Origin: Yinghuangia seranimata
GTDB taxonomy: Bacteria > Actinomycetota > Actinomycetes > Streptomycetales > Streptomycetaceae
DNA: 64,000 bases
Assembly (NCBI RefSeq): GCF_029953285.1
Contig: NZ_JASAOI010000031.1
Location: 91,814-155,813 of the forward strand
Reading direction: 5' to 3'
Both the position numbers and the translations under genes were made by a program. Numbering within the stretch: position 1 is the stretch's first letter; every line of letters starts with the position of its first letter. Below are positions 48,744 to 57,540 of the stretch, in pieces. The notes under the pieces were generated by a model. That model saw only the letters and a list, made by a program, of their open reading frames with translations. It did not search any database and was not told where the DNA came from.

Positions 48744-49145
48744 ATGAGTGGTACCACCGGGGTCGAGCGTCAGCCCGGCCGATTCCGTCGGATGTTCACC
48801 CGGCTCACCTCCACGCAGGAGGAGCTGGAGGCCGAGGAACTGCAGGTCGACTGCCGGCAGATGGGCTGTACGTCGATCGGCTCGGTCGCGGAGCGTGACC
48901 TGGTCACCGTCGGCGGCACGCTGCGTACCGTCACCTTCCGCCCACGCGCCGGAGTGCCGGCGCTGGAGGCGGAGCTGTACGACGGGTCGGGCGCGCTGTC
49001 GGTCGTGTGGCTCGGCCGCCGCAAGATCGCCGGGATAGAGCCGGGCCGCCAGCTCGTGGCGCGCGGCCGCGTGACCACGGCGCAGGGGCGTCCCGTCCTG
49101 TTCAACCCGAAGTACGAGCTTCGCCCGGTGGGCGGGGGAGGGTGA
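48744..49145 (+). CDS. OB-fold nucleic-acid-binding protein
   Basis: A 133-aa protein with an N-terminal helical segment (FTRLTSTQEELEAEELQVDC) and an OB-fold: IGSVAERDLVTVGGTLRTV, ALEAELYDGSGALSVVWLGR and PGRQLVARGRVTTAQGRPVL. Similar one-domain proteins lie between DUF3710 and DUF3159 genes in actinobacteria. It may bind single-stranded nucleic acid, but this is inferred from the fold. The stop overlaps the DUF3159 gene start, so they are co-translated. Confidence 0.85.
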   Translation: MSGTTGVERQPGRFRRMFTRLTSTQEELEAEELQVDCRQMGCTSIGSVAERDLVTVGGTLRTVTFRPRAGVPALEAELYDGSGALSVVWLGRRKIAGIEPGRQLVARGRVTTAQGRPVLFNPKYELRPVGGGG

Positions 49146-49945
49146 CGTTGACTACCGAGGCCGATCCCGGGCACTCCGCGAGCACGCCGCGCGAGGGCGC
49201 GCCCGCGTCGGACGGCAAGCCCGCACCGACCGAGAGCGCGGCGTCGCTGATCGCCGCGTTCGGCGGGGTGCGCGGCATGATCGACATGACGGTCCCCGGC
49301 CTCGTCTTCGTCATCGCGTTCATCGTCAGCGACGAGACCACCACGTCCGCCTATGCGGCGGTGGGCGTCGCGGCCGTGCTGGCCGCCATCCGGCTCGCGC
49401 GCCGCGAGACGCTCATGCACGCGCTGGGCGGCTTCCTCGGCGTGGCCATCGCCGCCTTCGTCGCGGTGAAGTCGGGCAAGGCGGAGAACTTCTACCTGCT
49501 CGGCGTGCTGATGTCCGGCGGGTACGCGCTGGCCTACCTGGTGTCGATCCTCGTGCGGTGGCCGCTCATCGGCGTCGTGCTGGGGCCGATCCTGGGGGAG
49601 AACTTCACCTGGCGGAAGAATCCGGCCAGGGCGGCGGCGTACACCAAGGCGACCTGGGTGTGGGTCGCGCTGTTCGTGCTGCGCATCGTCATCCAGGTGC
49701 CGCTGTACCTCGCGGACCAGGTCACGTGGCTGGGTGTGGCCAAGGTGGCGCTGGGCGTGCCGCCGTGGCTGGTCGCGATCTACCTGACGTGGCTCATCAT
49801 GTCGAAGGCGCCGCCGCCGGTGAAGGTCACGGACGAGGACGACGAGGACGACGGGGCGGGCGAATCCGGCGGGTCCGACGCCGACGCGCCGGCGGTCGCC
49901 GCGGCGGAGCCGTCGAGCAGGGGTTCGGACTCGGCCACCCGCTGA
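49142..49945 (+). CDS. DUF3159 family membrane protein
   Basis: A 267-aa protein with about five or six transmembrane helices between residues 55 and 225 and acidic, disordered ends. Family segments include GGVRGMIDMTVPGLVFVIAF and the loop ENFTWRKNPARAAAYTKATW. This is the DUF3159 layout, with no known function; a transport or channel role is possible. Start choice: GTG at 49142 overlaps the OB-fold stop, but TTG at 49148 would sit at a better distance from GGGGGAGGG. A textbook terminator follows. Confidence 0.85.
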   Translation: MTLTTEADPGHSASTPREGAPASDGKPAPTESAASLIAAFGGVRGMIDMTVPGLVFVIAFIVSDETTTSAYAAVGVAAVLAAIRLARRETLMHALGGFLGVAIAAFVAVKSGKAENFYLLGVLMSGGYALAYLVSILVRWPLIGVVLGPILGENFTWRKNPARAAAYTKATWVWVALFVLRIVIQVPLYLADQVTWLGVAKVALGVPPWLVAIYLTWLIMSKAPPPVKVTDEDDEDDGAGESGGSDADAPAVAAAEPSSRGSDSATR

Positions 49946-49958
49946 TCACCAGTAGCAC

Positions 49959-49995
49959 CTGAACGGCCGCTTGCGAAAGCGGCCGTTCAGCTTTT
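49959..49995 (+). terminator. Intrinsic terminator after DUF3159
   Basis: A perfect 14-bp stem (CTGAACGGCCGCTT at 49959-49972, complement at 49977-49990) with a GCGA tetraloop and a following CTTTT. Confidence 0.9.
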
Positions 49996-50090
49996 GCGGT
50001 CCACGCGCTATTTCCCGACTATTTCCCCGTTCGGCCGTATCCCGGCCTCTAGCGTCCTTGTTATGCCTCGTGTGAAAGGAGGCGGGGACG

Positions 50091-51464
50091 GTGGCCGGAA
50101 ACGGTGACCTTCGCGCGCTGGTCGAAGAGGCCGGTCTGACGAGGCGTGAAATCGCCCGTTGGGTCAACGTGGTGGCCGAGCGCCGCGGGCAGCACCTGGG
50201 ATGCACGCACACCTCGGTCGCCCGCTGGCTCGACGGTGCCCAACCGCGATGGCCCATTCCCGATCTGCTGGCCGAGGTCCTCGGCCGCCGACTCGGGTAC
50301 GAACTGACGGTCAGCGACCTGGGCTTGAGGGACCGGCGTCCGCCCGCCGCCGATCCCTTCGACGGATTGAGTGTCGCTCGCACGGTGTCCGACATCCGCC
50401 GCGCCGTGGTCGAGCTGACGGGGAGAGACATGAACCGCCGCAATTTCCTGCTCGGGTCGACCTTCGGCGCCGCGGCCTTCTCGAGCCCGGCGCTGTTCTG
50501 GTCGACCGCGACCGGGGTGGAGCCCGAACCGATGGAGCACGGCGGTACCGGCCGGGTGCGCGAGGCGGATGTGGAGCGCATCCGCCAGACCGTCGTGATG
50601 TTCCGCAAGCTGGACCGCGCCCAGGGCGGCGGTGACCTGCGCGACACGGTGGTGAACCACCTCAACGGAGTGGCACGCACGAAGCTGTCCGGCACGTACG
50701 GCGACGACGTGGGCCGGGCACTGTTCCGCGCGGTCGCCGAACTGACGGAGCTGGCAGGGTGGTTGTCGTTCGACTCCGGACGGCACGCGCTCGCGCAGCG
50801 GTACCACATCCAGGCGCTGCGGCTCGCCCAGGCGGCCGACGACCGCGCGTACGGCGCCTATGTGATGGCGAACATGGCCTGCCAGGCGGTGTACCTCGGG
50901 CACGGCTGGGAGGCCGTGCAGCTGGCGCGTGCCGCGCAGCAGGGCGCCCGTGGCGCGCTGACGCACCGCGGCGCCGCGCTGGTGCTGGCGATGGAGGCGC
51001 GCGGGCACGCCGCGCTGAGCGACGAACGGGCGTGCGTGGAGGCGCTGTCCGCGGCCGAGCGGAGCCTGGACGCGGCGGACGGCGACGACGACCCCGCGTG
51101 GTGCCAGTACTTCGACAAGGGCGAGCTGATGCACGAGTTCGCGCACTGCCACCGCGACCTGAGGCTGCCGAAGGCCACCCAGGGGTTCGCGCGCGACGCC
51201 ATAGGGCTGAGGACCGACGGCTACACACGCCGCTGCGCGCAGGACACCACGTTCATGGCGGCCGCGCACCTGGAGGAGCGCGAGCTGGACCAGGCGTGCG
51301 CCAAGGCGGGGGAGGCGCTCGACATCGCGAGCAAGCTGAACTCGTCGCAGTGCAACGACTTCCTGCGCGAGTTCCGGACGCGGTTGAAGCCGTACGCGCG
51401 TGAGCGCGTGGTGCGGGACTTCCACGAGCGCGCCGAGGAGCTGTACGCCGGGATGGCGGTGTAG
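50091..51464 (+). CDS. NsdA-like TPR regulator with N-terminal helix-turn-helix
   Basis: A 457-aa regulator. Residues about 5-80 form a helix-turn-helix-like unit (TRREIARWVNVVAER, then SVARWLDGAQPRWPIPDLL). At about 118-140 the segment MNRRNFLLGSTFGAAAF resembles a twin-arginine signal but is internal. The rest is helical TPR-type sequence of about 300 residues. This layout is that of Streptomyces NsdA and relatives, negative regulators of sporulation and antibiotic production. The GTG at 50091 has AAAGGAGG 8 nt upstream. It is monocistronic and bounded by strong terminators. The exact regulated process here is unknown. Confidence 0.8.
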   Translation: MAGNGDLRALVEEAGLTRREIARWVNVVAERRGQHLGCTHTSVARWLDGAQPRWPIPDLLAEVLGRRLGYELTVSDLGLRDRRPPAADPFDGLSVARTVSDIRRAVVELTGRDMNRRNFLLGSTFGAAAFSSPALFWSTATGVEPEPMEHGGTGRVREADVERIRQTVVMFRKLDRAQGGGDLRDTVVNHLNGVARTKLSGTYGDDVGRALFRAVAELTELAGWLSFDSGRHALAQRYHIQALRLAQAADDRAYGAYVMANMACQAVYLGHGWEAVQLARAAQQGARGALTHRGAALVLAMEARGHAALSDERACVEALSAAERSLDAADGDDDPAWCQYFDKGELMHEFAHCHRDLRLPKATQGFARDAIGLRTDGYTRRCAQDTTFMAAAHLEERELDQACAKAGEALDIASKLNSSQCNDFLREFRTRLKPYARERVVRDFHERAEELYAGMAV

Positions 51465-51520
51465 CCGCACGAGGCGGGCGCGTCCGGCGCGCGGCGGTGA
51501 GCCGCGGTCCCGGACGCGCG

Positions 51521-51565
51521 AGGGCGCGGCCCGCGGCACCCGTGGTGGGTGCGCGGCCGCGCCCT
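51521..51565. terminator. Convergent terminator
   Basis: An 11-bp outer stem (51521-51531 and 51555-51565) with an inner 6-bp stem GCACCC/GGGTGC, between the NsdA-like gene and the RCK operon. Confidence 0.7.
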
Positions 51566-51603
51566 GTCCGTCGTCCGGCGCCGTCGCACGTGCGCCGGGG
51601 CGG

Positions 51604-52260
51604 CTAGCGGGAGAGGAGCTCCTCGAGTTCCTCTTCGCGGTGCGGAGCCGCGACGAACAGCAGTTCGTCGCCGGCCTCGAGCGAGTCGTCCTTGCTGGGC
51701 ACCAGCACGCGGCCCTCGCGGATGATCGTGACCAGCGCGGTGTCCTCGGGCCACGGCACGTCGCCGACGCGGGTGCCCACCGTCGAGGCGTCGCCCGGCA
51801 GCGTCAGCTCGACGAGGTTGGCGTCGCCCTGGCTGAAGCGCATGAGGCGGACCAGGTCGCCGACGCTGACCGCCTCCTCGACGAGCGCGGACATCAGGCG
51901 CGGCGTGGAGACCGCGACGTCGACGCCCCACGCCTCGTTGAAGAGCCACTCGTTCTTCGGGTTGTTGACGCGGGCCACGACGCGCGGCACGCCGTACTCG
52001 GTCTTGGCCAGCAGCGACACGACGAGGTTGACCTTGTCGTCGCCGGTGGCCGCGATCACGACGCTGCACAGCTGCAGCGAGGCCTCGTCGAGCGAGGAGA
52101 TCTCGCAGGCGTCGGCCAGCAGCCACTCGGCCTGCGGGACGCTCTCGACCTTGATGGCGTCCGGGGTCTTGTCGATGAGCAGGACCTCGTGGCCGTTTTC
52201 CAGGAGCTCGCCCGCGATGGATCGGCCCACCGCGCCCGCTCCGGCGATCGCGACGCGCAT
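51604..52260 (-). CDS. RCK/TrkA-family potassium uptake regulator (CeoC-like)
   Basis: A 218-aa protein with an RCK-N Rossmann domain (MRVAIAGAGAVGRSIAGELL, LLIDKTPDAI) and an RCK-C/TrkA-C domain (residues about 140-215, ending FVAAPHREEELEELLSR). Such proteins bind nucleotides and gate K+ transporters. The ATG at 52260 shares a base with the stop of the upstream RCK gene (TGATG). It pairs with the second RCK protein as CeoB/CeoC do in mycobacteria. No TrkH/KtrB pore is encoded in this window, but a KimA-like permease is divergent next door. Confidence 0.88.
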   Translation of the reverse strand: MRVAIAGAGAVGRSIAGELLENGHEVLLIDKTPDAIKVESVPQAEWLLADACEISSLDEASLQLCSVVIAATGDDKVNLVVSLLAKTEYGVPRVVARVNNPKNEWLFNEAWGVDVAVSTPRLMSALVEEAVSVGDLVRLMRFSQGDANLVELTLPGDASTVGTRVGDVPWPEDTALVTIIREGRVLVPSKDDSLEAGDELLFVAAPHREEELEELLSR

Positions 52261-52922
52261 CAGTGGTCCTCCGGAGCCTTCTCGAAGGCCGCCTCGACGG
52301 CGGCCACGTCGGCCTGCTGCATGATCACGTGCACCAGGTCGCCTTCCTGCAGCACGGTGTCCGCGCCGGGGAGCATGCCTTCGCCCAGGCGGGTGAGGAA
52401 CCCGACGCGGGCGCCGGACGCCTGCTCGAGGTCGCTGACCCGGTGGCCGACCCACGCCGGGTTCACGTGCACCTCGGCGAGCTGCACGCTGCCGCTCGGG
52501 TCGCGCCACAGCGGTTCGGCGCCGCTCGGCAGGAGGCGGCGCAGCATCTGGTCGGCCGTCCAGCGGACGGTCGCCACGGTCGGGATGCCCAGCCGCTGGT
52601 AGACCTCGGCGCGGCGGGGGTCGTAGATGCGGGCGACGACGTTCTCGACGCCGAAGGTCTCGCGCGCCACCCGGGCCGCGATGATGTTCGAGTTGTCGCC
52701 GCTGCTGACCGCGGCGAACGCGCCGGCCTCTTCGATACCGGCGGCGCGCAGGGTGTCCTGGTCGAAGCCGACGCCCGTGACGCGGCGTCCGGAGAAGTGG
52801 GCGCCGAGCCGGCGGAACGACGTGGCGTCCCGGTCGATCACGGCGACTGAGTGTCCCAGTTCCTCCAGGGTCTGGGCGAGCGTGGAGCCCACGCGCCCGC
52901 ACCCCATGATGACGATGTGCAC
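52260..52922 (-). CDS. RCK/TrkA-family potassium uptake regulator (CeoB-like)
   Basis: A 220-aa RCK protein: MHIVIMGCGRVGSTLAQTLE gives the GxGxxG nucleotide site, AVIDRDATSFRRL the acidic ribose-binding end, and a TrkA-C domain occupies the last 80 residues. The GTG at 52922 has GGAAGGA 5 nt upstream. It is the first gene of the RCK pair and is divergent from the KimA-like permease with 169 bp between them, suggesting common control. The GCGRVGS loop with a cysteine is also seen in some KtrA-like proteins. Confidence 0.88.
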   Translation of the reverse strand: MHIVIMGCGRVGSTLAQTLEELGHSVAVIDRDATSFRRLGAHFSGRRVTGVGFDQDTLRAAGIEEAGAFAAVSSGDNSNIIAARVARETFGVENVVARIYDPRRAEVYQRLGIPTVATVRWTADQMLRRLLPSGAEPLWRDPSGSVQLAEVHVNPAWVGHRVSDLEQASGARVGFLTRLGEGMLPGADTVLQEGDLVHVIMQQADVAAVEAAFEKAPEDH

Positions 52923-53091
52923 GGCCGTCCTTCCGGCGTATGTCCGTAGTGCCTGATATCGGGATCTATGGCTTTTTCAGCCTTTTCGGTCCCTCACCCC
53001 CAGGGTGACAGACGTTCCGGCGACGTTACACGCGGGCGGTGTACGGCGGGCCCCCCGCGGTCCGTAATCGGCACAGCGTACGATCGCCCGC

Positions 53092-55104
53092 GTGTCAAGA
53101 CTGACCGATCTCTCCAAACGAATCCTTGTCGGCCGGGCGCTCCGCAGCGACAAGCTGTCCGAGACCCTGCTGCCCAAGCGGCTCGCGCTGCCCGTCTTCG
53201 CGTCCGACGCGCTCTCCTCGGTGGCGTACGCCCCGGACGAGATCCTGCTGACGCTGTCCCTGGCGGGCCTGGCGACGTACCACTTCAGCTGGAAGATCGG
53301 TCTGGCGGTCGTCGTCGTGATGATGACGGTCGTCGCCTCTTACCGGCAGAACGTCCACGCCTACCCCAGCGGCGGCGGCGACTACGAGGTCGCCACGGTC
53401 AACCTCGGGCCGAACGCCGGCCTGACCGTCGGCAGCGCGCTGCTCGTCGACTACGTGCTCACCGTGGCGGTGTCGGTCTCCTCCGGTGTGGCGAACATCG
53501 CGTCCGCGGTGCCCTCGATAGGCGACCACAAGGTGCTGTACGCCGTGCTGCTCGTGCTCTTGCTCATGGGCATGAACCTGAGAGGTGTGCGCGAGTCCGG
53601 CACGGCCTTCGCCATCCCCACCTACCTGTTCATGTTCGCGATCATCGGCATGACCGCGTTCGGCCTCCTCCGCTACGCGACCGGCGCGGAGATGCACGCG
53701 GAGAGCTCCGGCTACGGCATCAAGGCAGAGGACTCGTTCACCGGGCTGGCGCTGGTGTTCCTGCTGCTGCGCACCTTCTCGTCCGGGTGTGCGGCGCTGA
53801 CCGGTGTCGAGGCGATCAGCAACGGCGTCCCCGCGTTCCGCAAGCCGAAGAGCAAGAACGCCGCCACCACGCTGCTCCTGATGGGCACCGTCGCGGTCAC
53901 GATGCTCATGGGCATGCTGGCGCTGGCGAACATCACCAAGGTGCACTTCGCGGAGAACCCCGCCGAGCAGCTGATCGGCGCGCCCGCAGGCTACGAGCAG
54001 AAGACGGTCGTGGCGCAGGTCGCCGACGCGGTCTTCGGCGGCACGTTCGCCTCGCCGATGTTCTACCTGGTGCTCGCGGTCACCGGCCTCATCCTGGTGC
54101 TGGCCGCCAACACGGCGTTCAACGGTTTCCCGGTGCTCGGCTCGATCCTGGCGCAGGACCGCTACCTGCCGCGCCAGCTGCACACGCGCGGCGACCGGCT
54201 GGCGTTCAGCAACGGCATCATGATGCTGTCCGGCTTCGCGATCATCCTGATCGTGGCGTTCAAGGCCGAGCCGACCAAGCTGATCCAGCTGTACGTCGTC
54301 GGCGTGTTCGTGTCGTTCACCATGAGCCAGGCGGGCATGATCCGGCACTGGACGCGGCACCTGAAGACCGAGCAGGACCCGGCCACGCGCCGGCACATGA
54401 TGCGCAGCCGCGTCATCAACGCCTTCGGCCTCGTGATGACCGGCGTCGTGCTGGTGATCGTGCTCATCACCAAGTTCACCCAGGGCGCGTGGATCGCGAT
54501 CCTGGCGATGTTCTTCCTGTTCATGCTGATGAAGGGGATCAGGCGGCACTACGACCGGGTGCGGGCGGAACTGGTCGCCGACACCGACGAGGACATGAAG
54601 CTGCCGTCCCGGGTGCAGGGCATCGTGCTCGTGTCCAAGCTGCACAAGCCGACGCTCCGGGCCCTCGCGTACGCCCGCGCCGCGCGGCCCAGCTCGCTGG
54701 AGGCGGTCACGGTCGCGTTCGACCCGGACGAGACCGAGGCGCTGCGGCAGGAGTGGGAGGAGCGGGGCATCGAGGTGCCGCTTAAGGTGCTCGACTCGCC
54801 GTACCGCGAGATCACCCGGCCGATCATCGAGTACGTCAAGAACGTGCGGCGCACCAGCCCACGCGACGTGGTGACCGTCTACATCCCCGAGTACGTGGTC
54901 GGGCACTGGTGGGAGCACATCCTGCACAACCAGAGCGCGCTGCGGCTCAAGGGCCGGCTGCTGTTCACCCCGGGCGTGGTCGTGGCGTCGGTGCCGTGGC
55001 AGCTGGCGTCCTCCGACCGGGTCAAGGTCGGGGCCGTGTACAACGCCCCGGGCGCGGTCCGGCGCGGCGAACCGACCGGCAAGGGCGACGAGCGCAAGCC
55101 GTAG
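53092..55104 (+). CDS. APC-superfamily permease, KimA-like potassium transporter family
   Basis: A 670-aa protein: about 12 transmembrane helices (residues 45-490) and a C-terminal cytoplasmic domain of about 170 residues with universal-stress-like segments and the ending VVGHWWEHILHNQSALRLKG. The order SDALSSVAYAPDEILL, SSGCAALTGVEAISNGVPAF and the HWWE/LHNQ tail is that of the YdaO/KimA family, whose Bacillus member imports K+ and binds c-di-AMP. Potassium as substrate is inferred from that and from the neighbouring RCK and kdp genes. The GTG at 53092 is the first start of the conserved region. Confidence 0.82.
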   Translation: MSRLTDLSKRILVGRALRSDKLSETLLPKRLALPVFASDALSSVAYAPDEILLTLSLAGLATYHFSWKIGLAVVVVMMTVVASYRQNVHAYPSGGGDYEVATVNLGPNAGLTVGSALLVDYVLTVAVSVSSGVANIASAVPSIGDHKVLYAVLLVLLLMGMNLRGVRESGTAFAIPTYLFMFAIIGMTAFGLLRYATGAEMHAESSGYGIKAEDSFTGLALVFLLLRTFSSGCAALTGVEAISNGVPAFRKPKSKNAATTLLLMGTVAVTMLMGMLALANITKVHFAENPAEQLIGAPAGYEQKTVVAQVADAVFGGTFASPMFYLVLAVTGLILVLAANTAFNGFPVLGSILAQDRYLPRQLHTRGDRLAFSNGIMMLSGFAIILIVAFKAEPTKLIQLYVVGVFVSFTMSQAGMIRHWTRHLKTEQDPATRRHMMRSRVINAFGLVMTGVVLVIVLITKFTQGAWIAILAMFFLFMLMKGIRRHYDRVRAELVADTDEDMKLPSRVQGIVLVSKLHKPTLRALAYARAARPSSLEAVTVAFDPDETEALRQEWEERGIEVPLKVLDSPYREITRPIIEYVKNVRRTSPRDVVTVYIPEYVVGHWWEHILHNQSALRLKGRLLFTPGVVVASVPWQLASSDRVKVGAVYNAPGAVRRGEPTGKGDERKP

Positions 55105-55300
55105 CGCCCGGCGCCGCGACGGCCGGGGCGGGCCGAGCCCAGGGCGGCTCGCGGTCGGGGCGCGGGCCCCGGACGACGTAGGCTGGGGGGTCGCGCACCG
55201 ATGTTGTGCGCGCCCTCCCTCCGCGCGCGGCCTGTCCGCCCGCGCGGGTTCCGCTGATTCCGCCGTGCCGTCGCCCGGCGCGGTGTCTGTGAGGAGTTCC

Positions 55301-56701
55301 GTGCCCCCGTCCCGCTCCCTCGGTGCCCGTCGTCCTTCCCGCCCGGCGCCCGCCGCCGCGCCCGCGGACGCCTCCGAATCGCTGGTGGGCACCCGGTACG
55401 AGGTCGAGATCGGGCCGGTCGCGCACGGCGGGCACTGCGTCGCGCGGCACGAAGGCCGCGTGCTGTTCGTGCGGCACGGGCTCCCGGGCGAGCGGGCCGT
55501 CGTCGAGGTGACCGACGGCACCGTCACGTCGCGGTTCCTGCGCGCCGACGTCGTCGAGGTGCTGGACGCCTCCGCCGACCGGGTGACGCCGCCGTGCCCG
55601 TACGCCGGCCCTGGGCGCTGCGGCGGCTGCGACTGGCAGCACGCCAAGCCGGCCGCTCAGCGCGCGCTGAAGGCCGCCGTCGTGCGCGAGCAGCTCGCTC
55701 GGCTGGCGGGCCTGGAGCTGCCGGTCGAGGTCGAGGCGGTGCCCGGGCCCGACGACGTCGCCGAGGGGCTGGGCTGGCGCACGCGCGTGCAGTTCACCGT
55801 CGACCCGGCGACCGGCAGGGCGGGGCTGCGCCGGCACCGCTCGCACGACGTCGAGGTGATCGAGTCCTGCGCGATCGCCTCGGCCGGCGTCGAGGAGCTC
55901 GGCATCGAGGAGCGCGACTGGCGGGGCGTCGAGACGGTCGAGGCGATCGCCTCGCCCGGGTCGTCCGACCGCGCCGTGATCGTCACGACCGCGGAGCAGG
56001 ACGGCCGCATGCCGATCGTCGAACTCGACCGGCCCGTCGCGGTGTTCCGCACCGACGACAAGGGTCGCGCGCGGCGCGTGCACGGGCGTGCGGGCGTGCG
56101 GGAGGTCGCCGCCGGGCGCACCTGGCGGGTCTCGGGCGACGGCTTCTGGCAGATCCACCCGGCGGCCGCCGAGACGCTGGTGGCCGCGGTGCTGGACGGC
56201 CTGGCGCCCAGGCCGGGCGACGTGGCGCTCGACCTGTACTGCGGCGTCGGCCTGTTCGCGGGCGCGATCGCCGACCGGCTCGCCGACGGCGACCAGGTGA
56301 TCGGCGTCGAGACGGGCCGCGACGCGATCGAGGACGCGAAGCACAACCTGCGCGACGTCCCGGGCCTCCGACTCGAGGCGGGCCGCGTCGAACGCGTCCT
56401 CACCCGCCCCGGGTTCCTGCGGCGCGCCGACATCGTGGTCCTCGACCCGCCGCGCGCCGGCGCGGGCAAGGTCGTCGTCGAACGGATCGCCCGCCTGACC
56501 CCCCGGCGCATCGCCTACGTCGCCTGCGACCCGGCGGCCCTCGCCCGCGACCTGAAGTACTTCGCCGACAACGGCTACCGCCTCCGCGGCATCCGGGCCT
56601 TCGACCTCTTCCCGAACACCCACCACGTCGAATGCGTGGCCATCCTCGAAGCCGCCCCGAAGCCCCCACGCACCGGCGCCCGCCCGCCGAAGTCCCGCTG
56701 A
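55301..56701 (+). CDS. Class I SAM-dependent RNA m5U methyltransferase (TrmA/RlmD family) with TRAM domain
   Basis: A 466-aa enzyme. An N-terminal TRAM domain (about residues 30-95) precedes an iron-sulfur cysteine set (PPCPYAGPGRCGGCDWQH plus Cys in ESCAIA). The methyltransferase core has LDLYCGVGLF, LDPPRAGAG and the catalytic Cys409 in YVACDPAALARDL. It should make 5-methyluridine in 23S rRNA (or tRNA). The GTG at 55301 with GAGGAG at 4 nt is preferred to an upstream in-frame GTG at 55265. It follows the KimA-like gene in the same direction, as in mycobacteria. A bulged hairpin follows the stop. Confidence 0.88.
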   Translation: MPPSRSLGARRPSRPAPAAAPADASESLVGTRYEVEIGPVAHGGHCVARHEGRVLFVRHGLPGERAVVEVTDGTVTSRFLRADVVEVLDASADRVTPPCPYAGPGRCGGCDWQHAKPAAQRALKAAVVREQLARLAGLELPVEVEAVPGPDDVAEGLGWRTRVQFTVDPATGRAGLRRHRSHDVEVIESCAIASAGVEELGIEERDWRGVETVEAIASPGSSDRAVIVTTAEQDGRMPIVELDRPVAVFRTDDKGRARRVHGRAGVREVAAGRTWRVSGDGFWQIHPAAAETLVAAVLDGLAPRPGDVALDLYCGVGLFAGAIADRLADGDQVIGVETGRDAIEDAKHNLRDVPGLRLEAGRVERVLTRPGFLRRADIVVLDPPRAGAGKVVVERIARLTPRRIAYVACDPAALARDLKYFADNGYRLRGIRAFDLFPNTHHVECVAILEAAPKPPRTGARPPKSR

Positions 56702-56714
56702 CCGACCCTCGACC

Positions 56715-56763
56715 AGCCCCTGCGGAGGCCCCGGAGCCGGACTCCGGGCCTCCCCGCAGGGCT
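56715..56763 (+). terminator. Probable terminator after the RNA methyltransferase
   Basis: Nested complementary segments (AGGCCCCGGAG with CTCCGGGCCT, and CTGCGG with CCGCAG) form a long bulged hairpin starting 14 bp after the stop codon. Confidence 0.6.
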
Positions 56764-56769
56764 GCCGTC

Positions 56770-56864
56770 TCAGCGCGCCGGATGACGGCTGGGGAACGGG
56801 ACGATCTCGGCTCCACACCGGCGTAGCGCACTGGACGCCGCGTGCCTGGAGCGGCGCCTCGCCA
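56770..56864 (-). pseudogene. Remnant of the C-terminus of a 57706-type gene, copy 1
   Basis: On the minus strand this reads EAPLQARGVQCATPV in one frame and then CGAEIVPFPSRHPAR followed by a stop in another. The same order (EAPPRARCEQC, then GAKIIPFPRRP and stop) ends the intact gene at 57706-58344. So this is a frameshifted C-terminal fragment of the same family, without a visible N-terminal portion. Confidence 0.6.
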
Positions 56865-56936
56865 CGCCCGCACCGTCGCAGAGCCGGGCCACCAGGTACG
56901 GCGTGCGAGCCTGAGTACCAGCCGCCCGGCCCCGAC

Positions 56937-57290
56937 GGCTCTCCCGAACCCTGGCGTGGCAAGGGAGGGCCGCTGAGTCGACGCGCACGCACCACGCGGC
57001 GGGCTGCCCCGAAGAGACCGGAGCTGCCCTCGCGCCCTCCTGGGCCGCGGGCGCCGGCGTTTCCCCGTCCGGCCGTTCTCAGCCCGTCGGGTGGCGGCGG
57101 GGAGCGGGATGATCTCGGCCCCGTCCACCACCTCCCCCGGTGCTGACGGAGCGCGCTGGTCGCAGCGCGCCCGGGACGGCGCCTCGGCGGCTCTCCCGAA
57201 CCCCGTGTCCGGCAACGGACGGCTGCTGGGCTGACGCGCACCGACGCGCGCTCCGGCGTTTCCCCGTGGGGCCGTTCTCGCCCCGGCGGC
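56937..57290 (-). repeat. Degenerate tandem repeats around the gene remnants
   Basis: The sequence GGCTCTCCCGAACC occurs at 56937 and 57189 with similar flanks for about 60 bp. GGCGTTTCCCC with a following GGCCGTTCTC occurs near 57056 and again near 57255. The region is thus a decayed tandem array of roughly 250-300-bp units. No other gene is visible between 56702 and 57705. Confidence 0.55.
57080..57191 (-). pseudogene. Remnant of the C-terminus of a 57706-type gene, copy 2
   Basis: Minus-strand reading AEAPSRARCDQRAPSAPGEV then GAEIIPLPAATR. It aligns with the end of the intact gene at 58225-58344 (AEAPPRARCEQC and GAKIIPFPRRP) at both DNA and protein level. One base seems to be missing before the stop, so the frame runs on. 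The N-terminal 170 residues of the family are not recognisable upstream. Confidence 0.65.
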
Positions 57291-57477
57291 TCGCGCTCGC
57301 GGCAGGGCGCCTGGTGCGGCGCCTCGGCGGCGACGTGTGAGGCGTCTCCGAGGCTAGCGGCAGGGGGCGGCCGGGGGCGTGGAGAATCCGGGCGTCGGCA
57401 CGGGTGACGGGGGCGGGTGCCGACTCCGGATGCGGGGGGCCGGACTCGGTTGTCGTTCGCGGTCGGCTGCTCGTAGG

Positions 57478-57540
57478 TACTCAGGGCCGGGCTGAGTATC
57501 GCGTCTGAGTAGGTCGGGTGACGTCGGCGGCGACTACTCA
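57478..57540. promoter_or_regulatory. Cluster of CTGAGTA heptamers
   Basis: CTGAGTA or its complement occurs at 57478-57484 (complement), 57492-57498, 57505-57511 and, as six bases TACTCA, at 57535-57540. Four sites in 63 bp in this GC-rich DNA suggest a cooperative regulator-binding region upstream of the gene at 57706. Confidence 0.5.
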
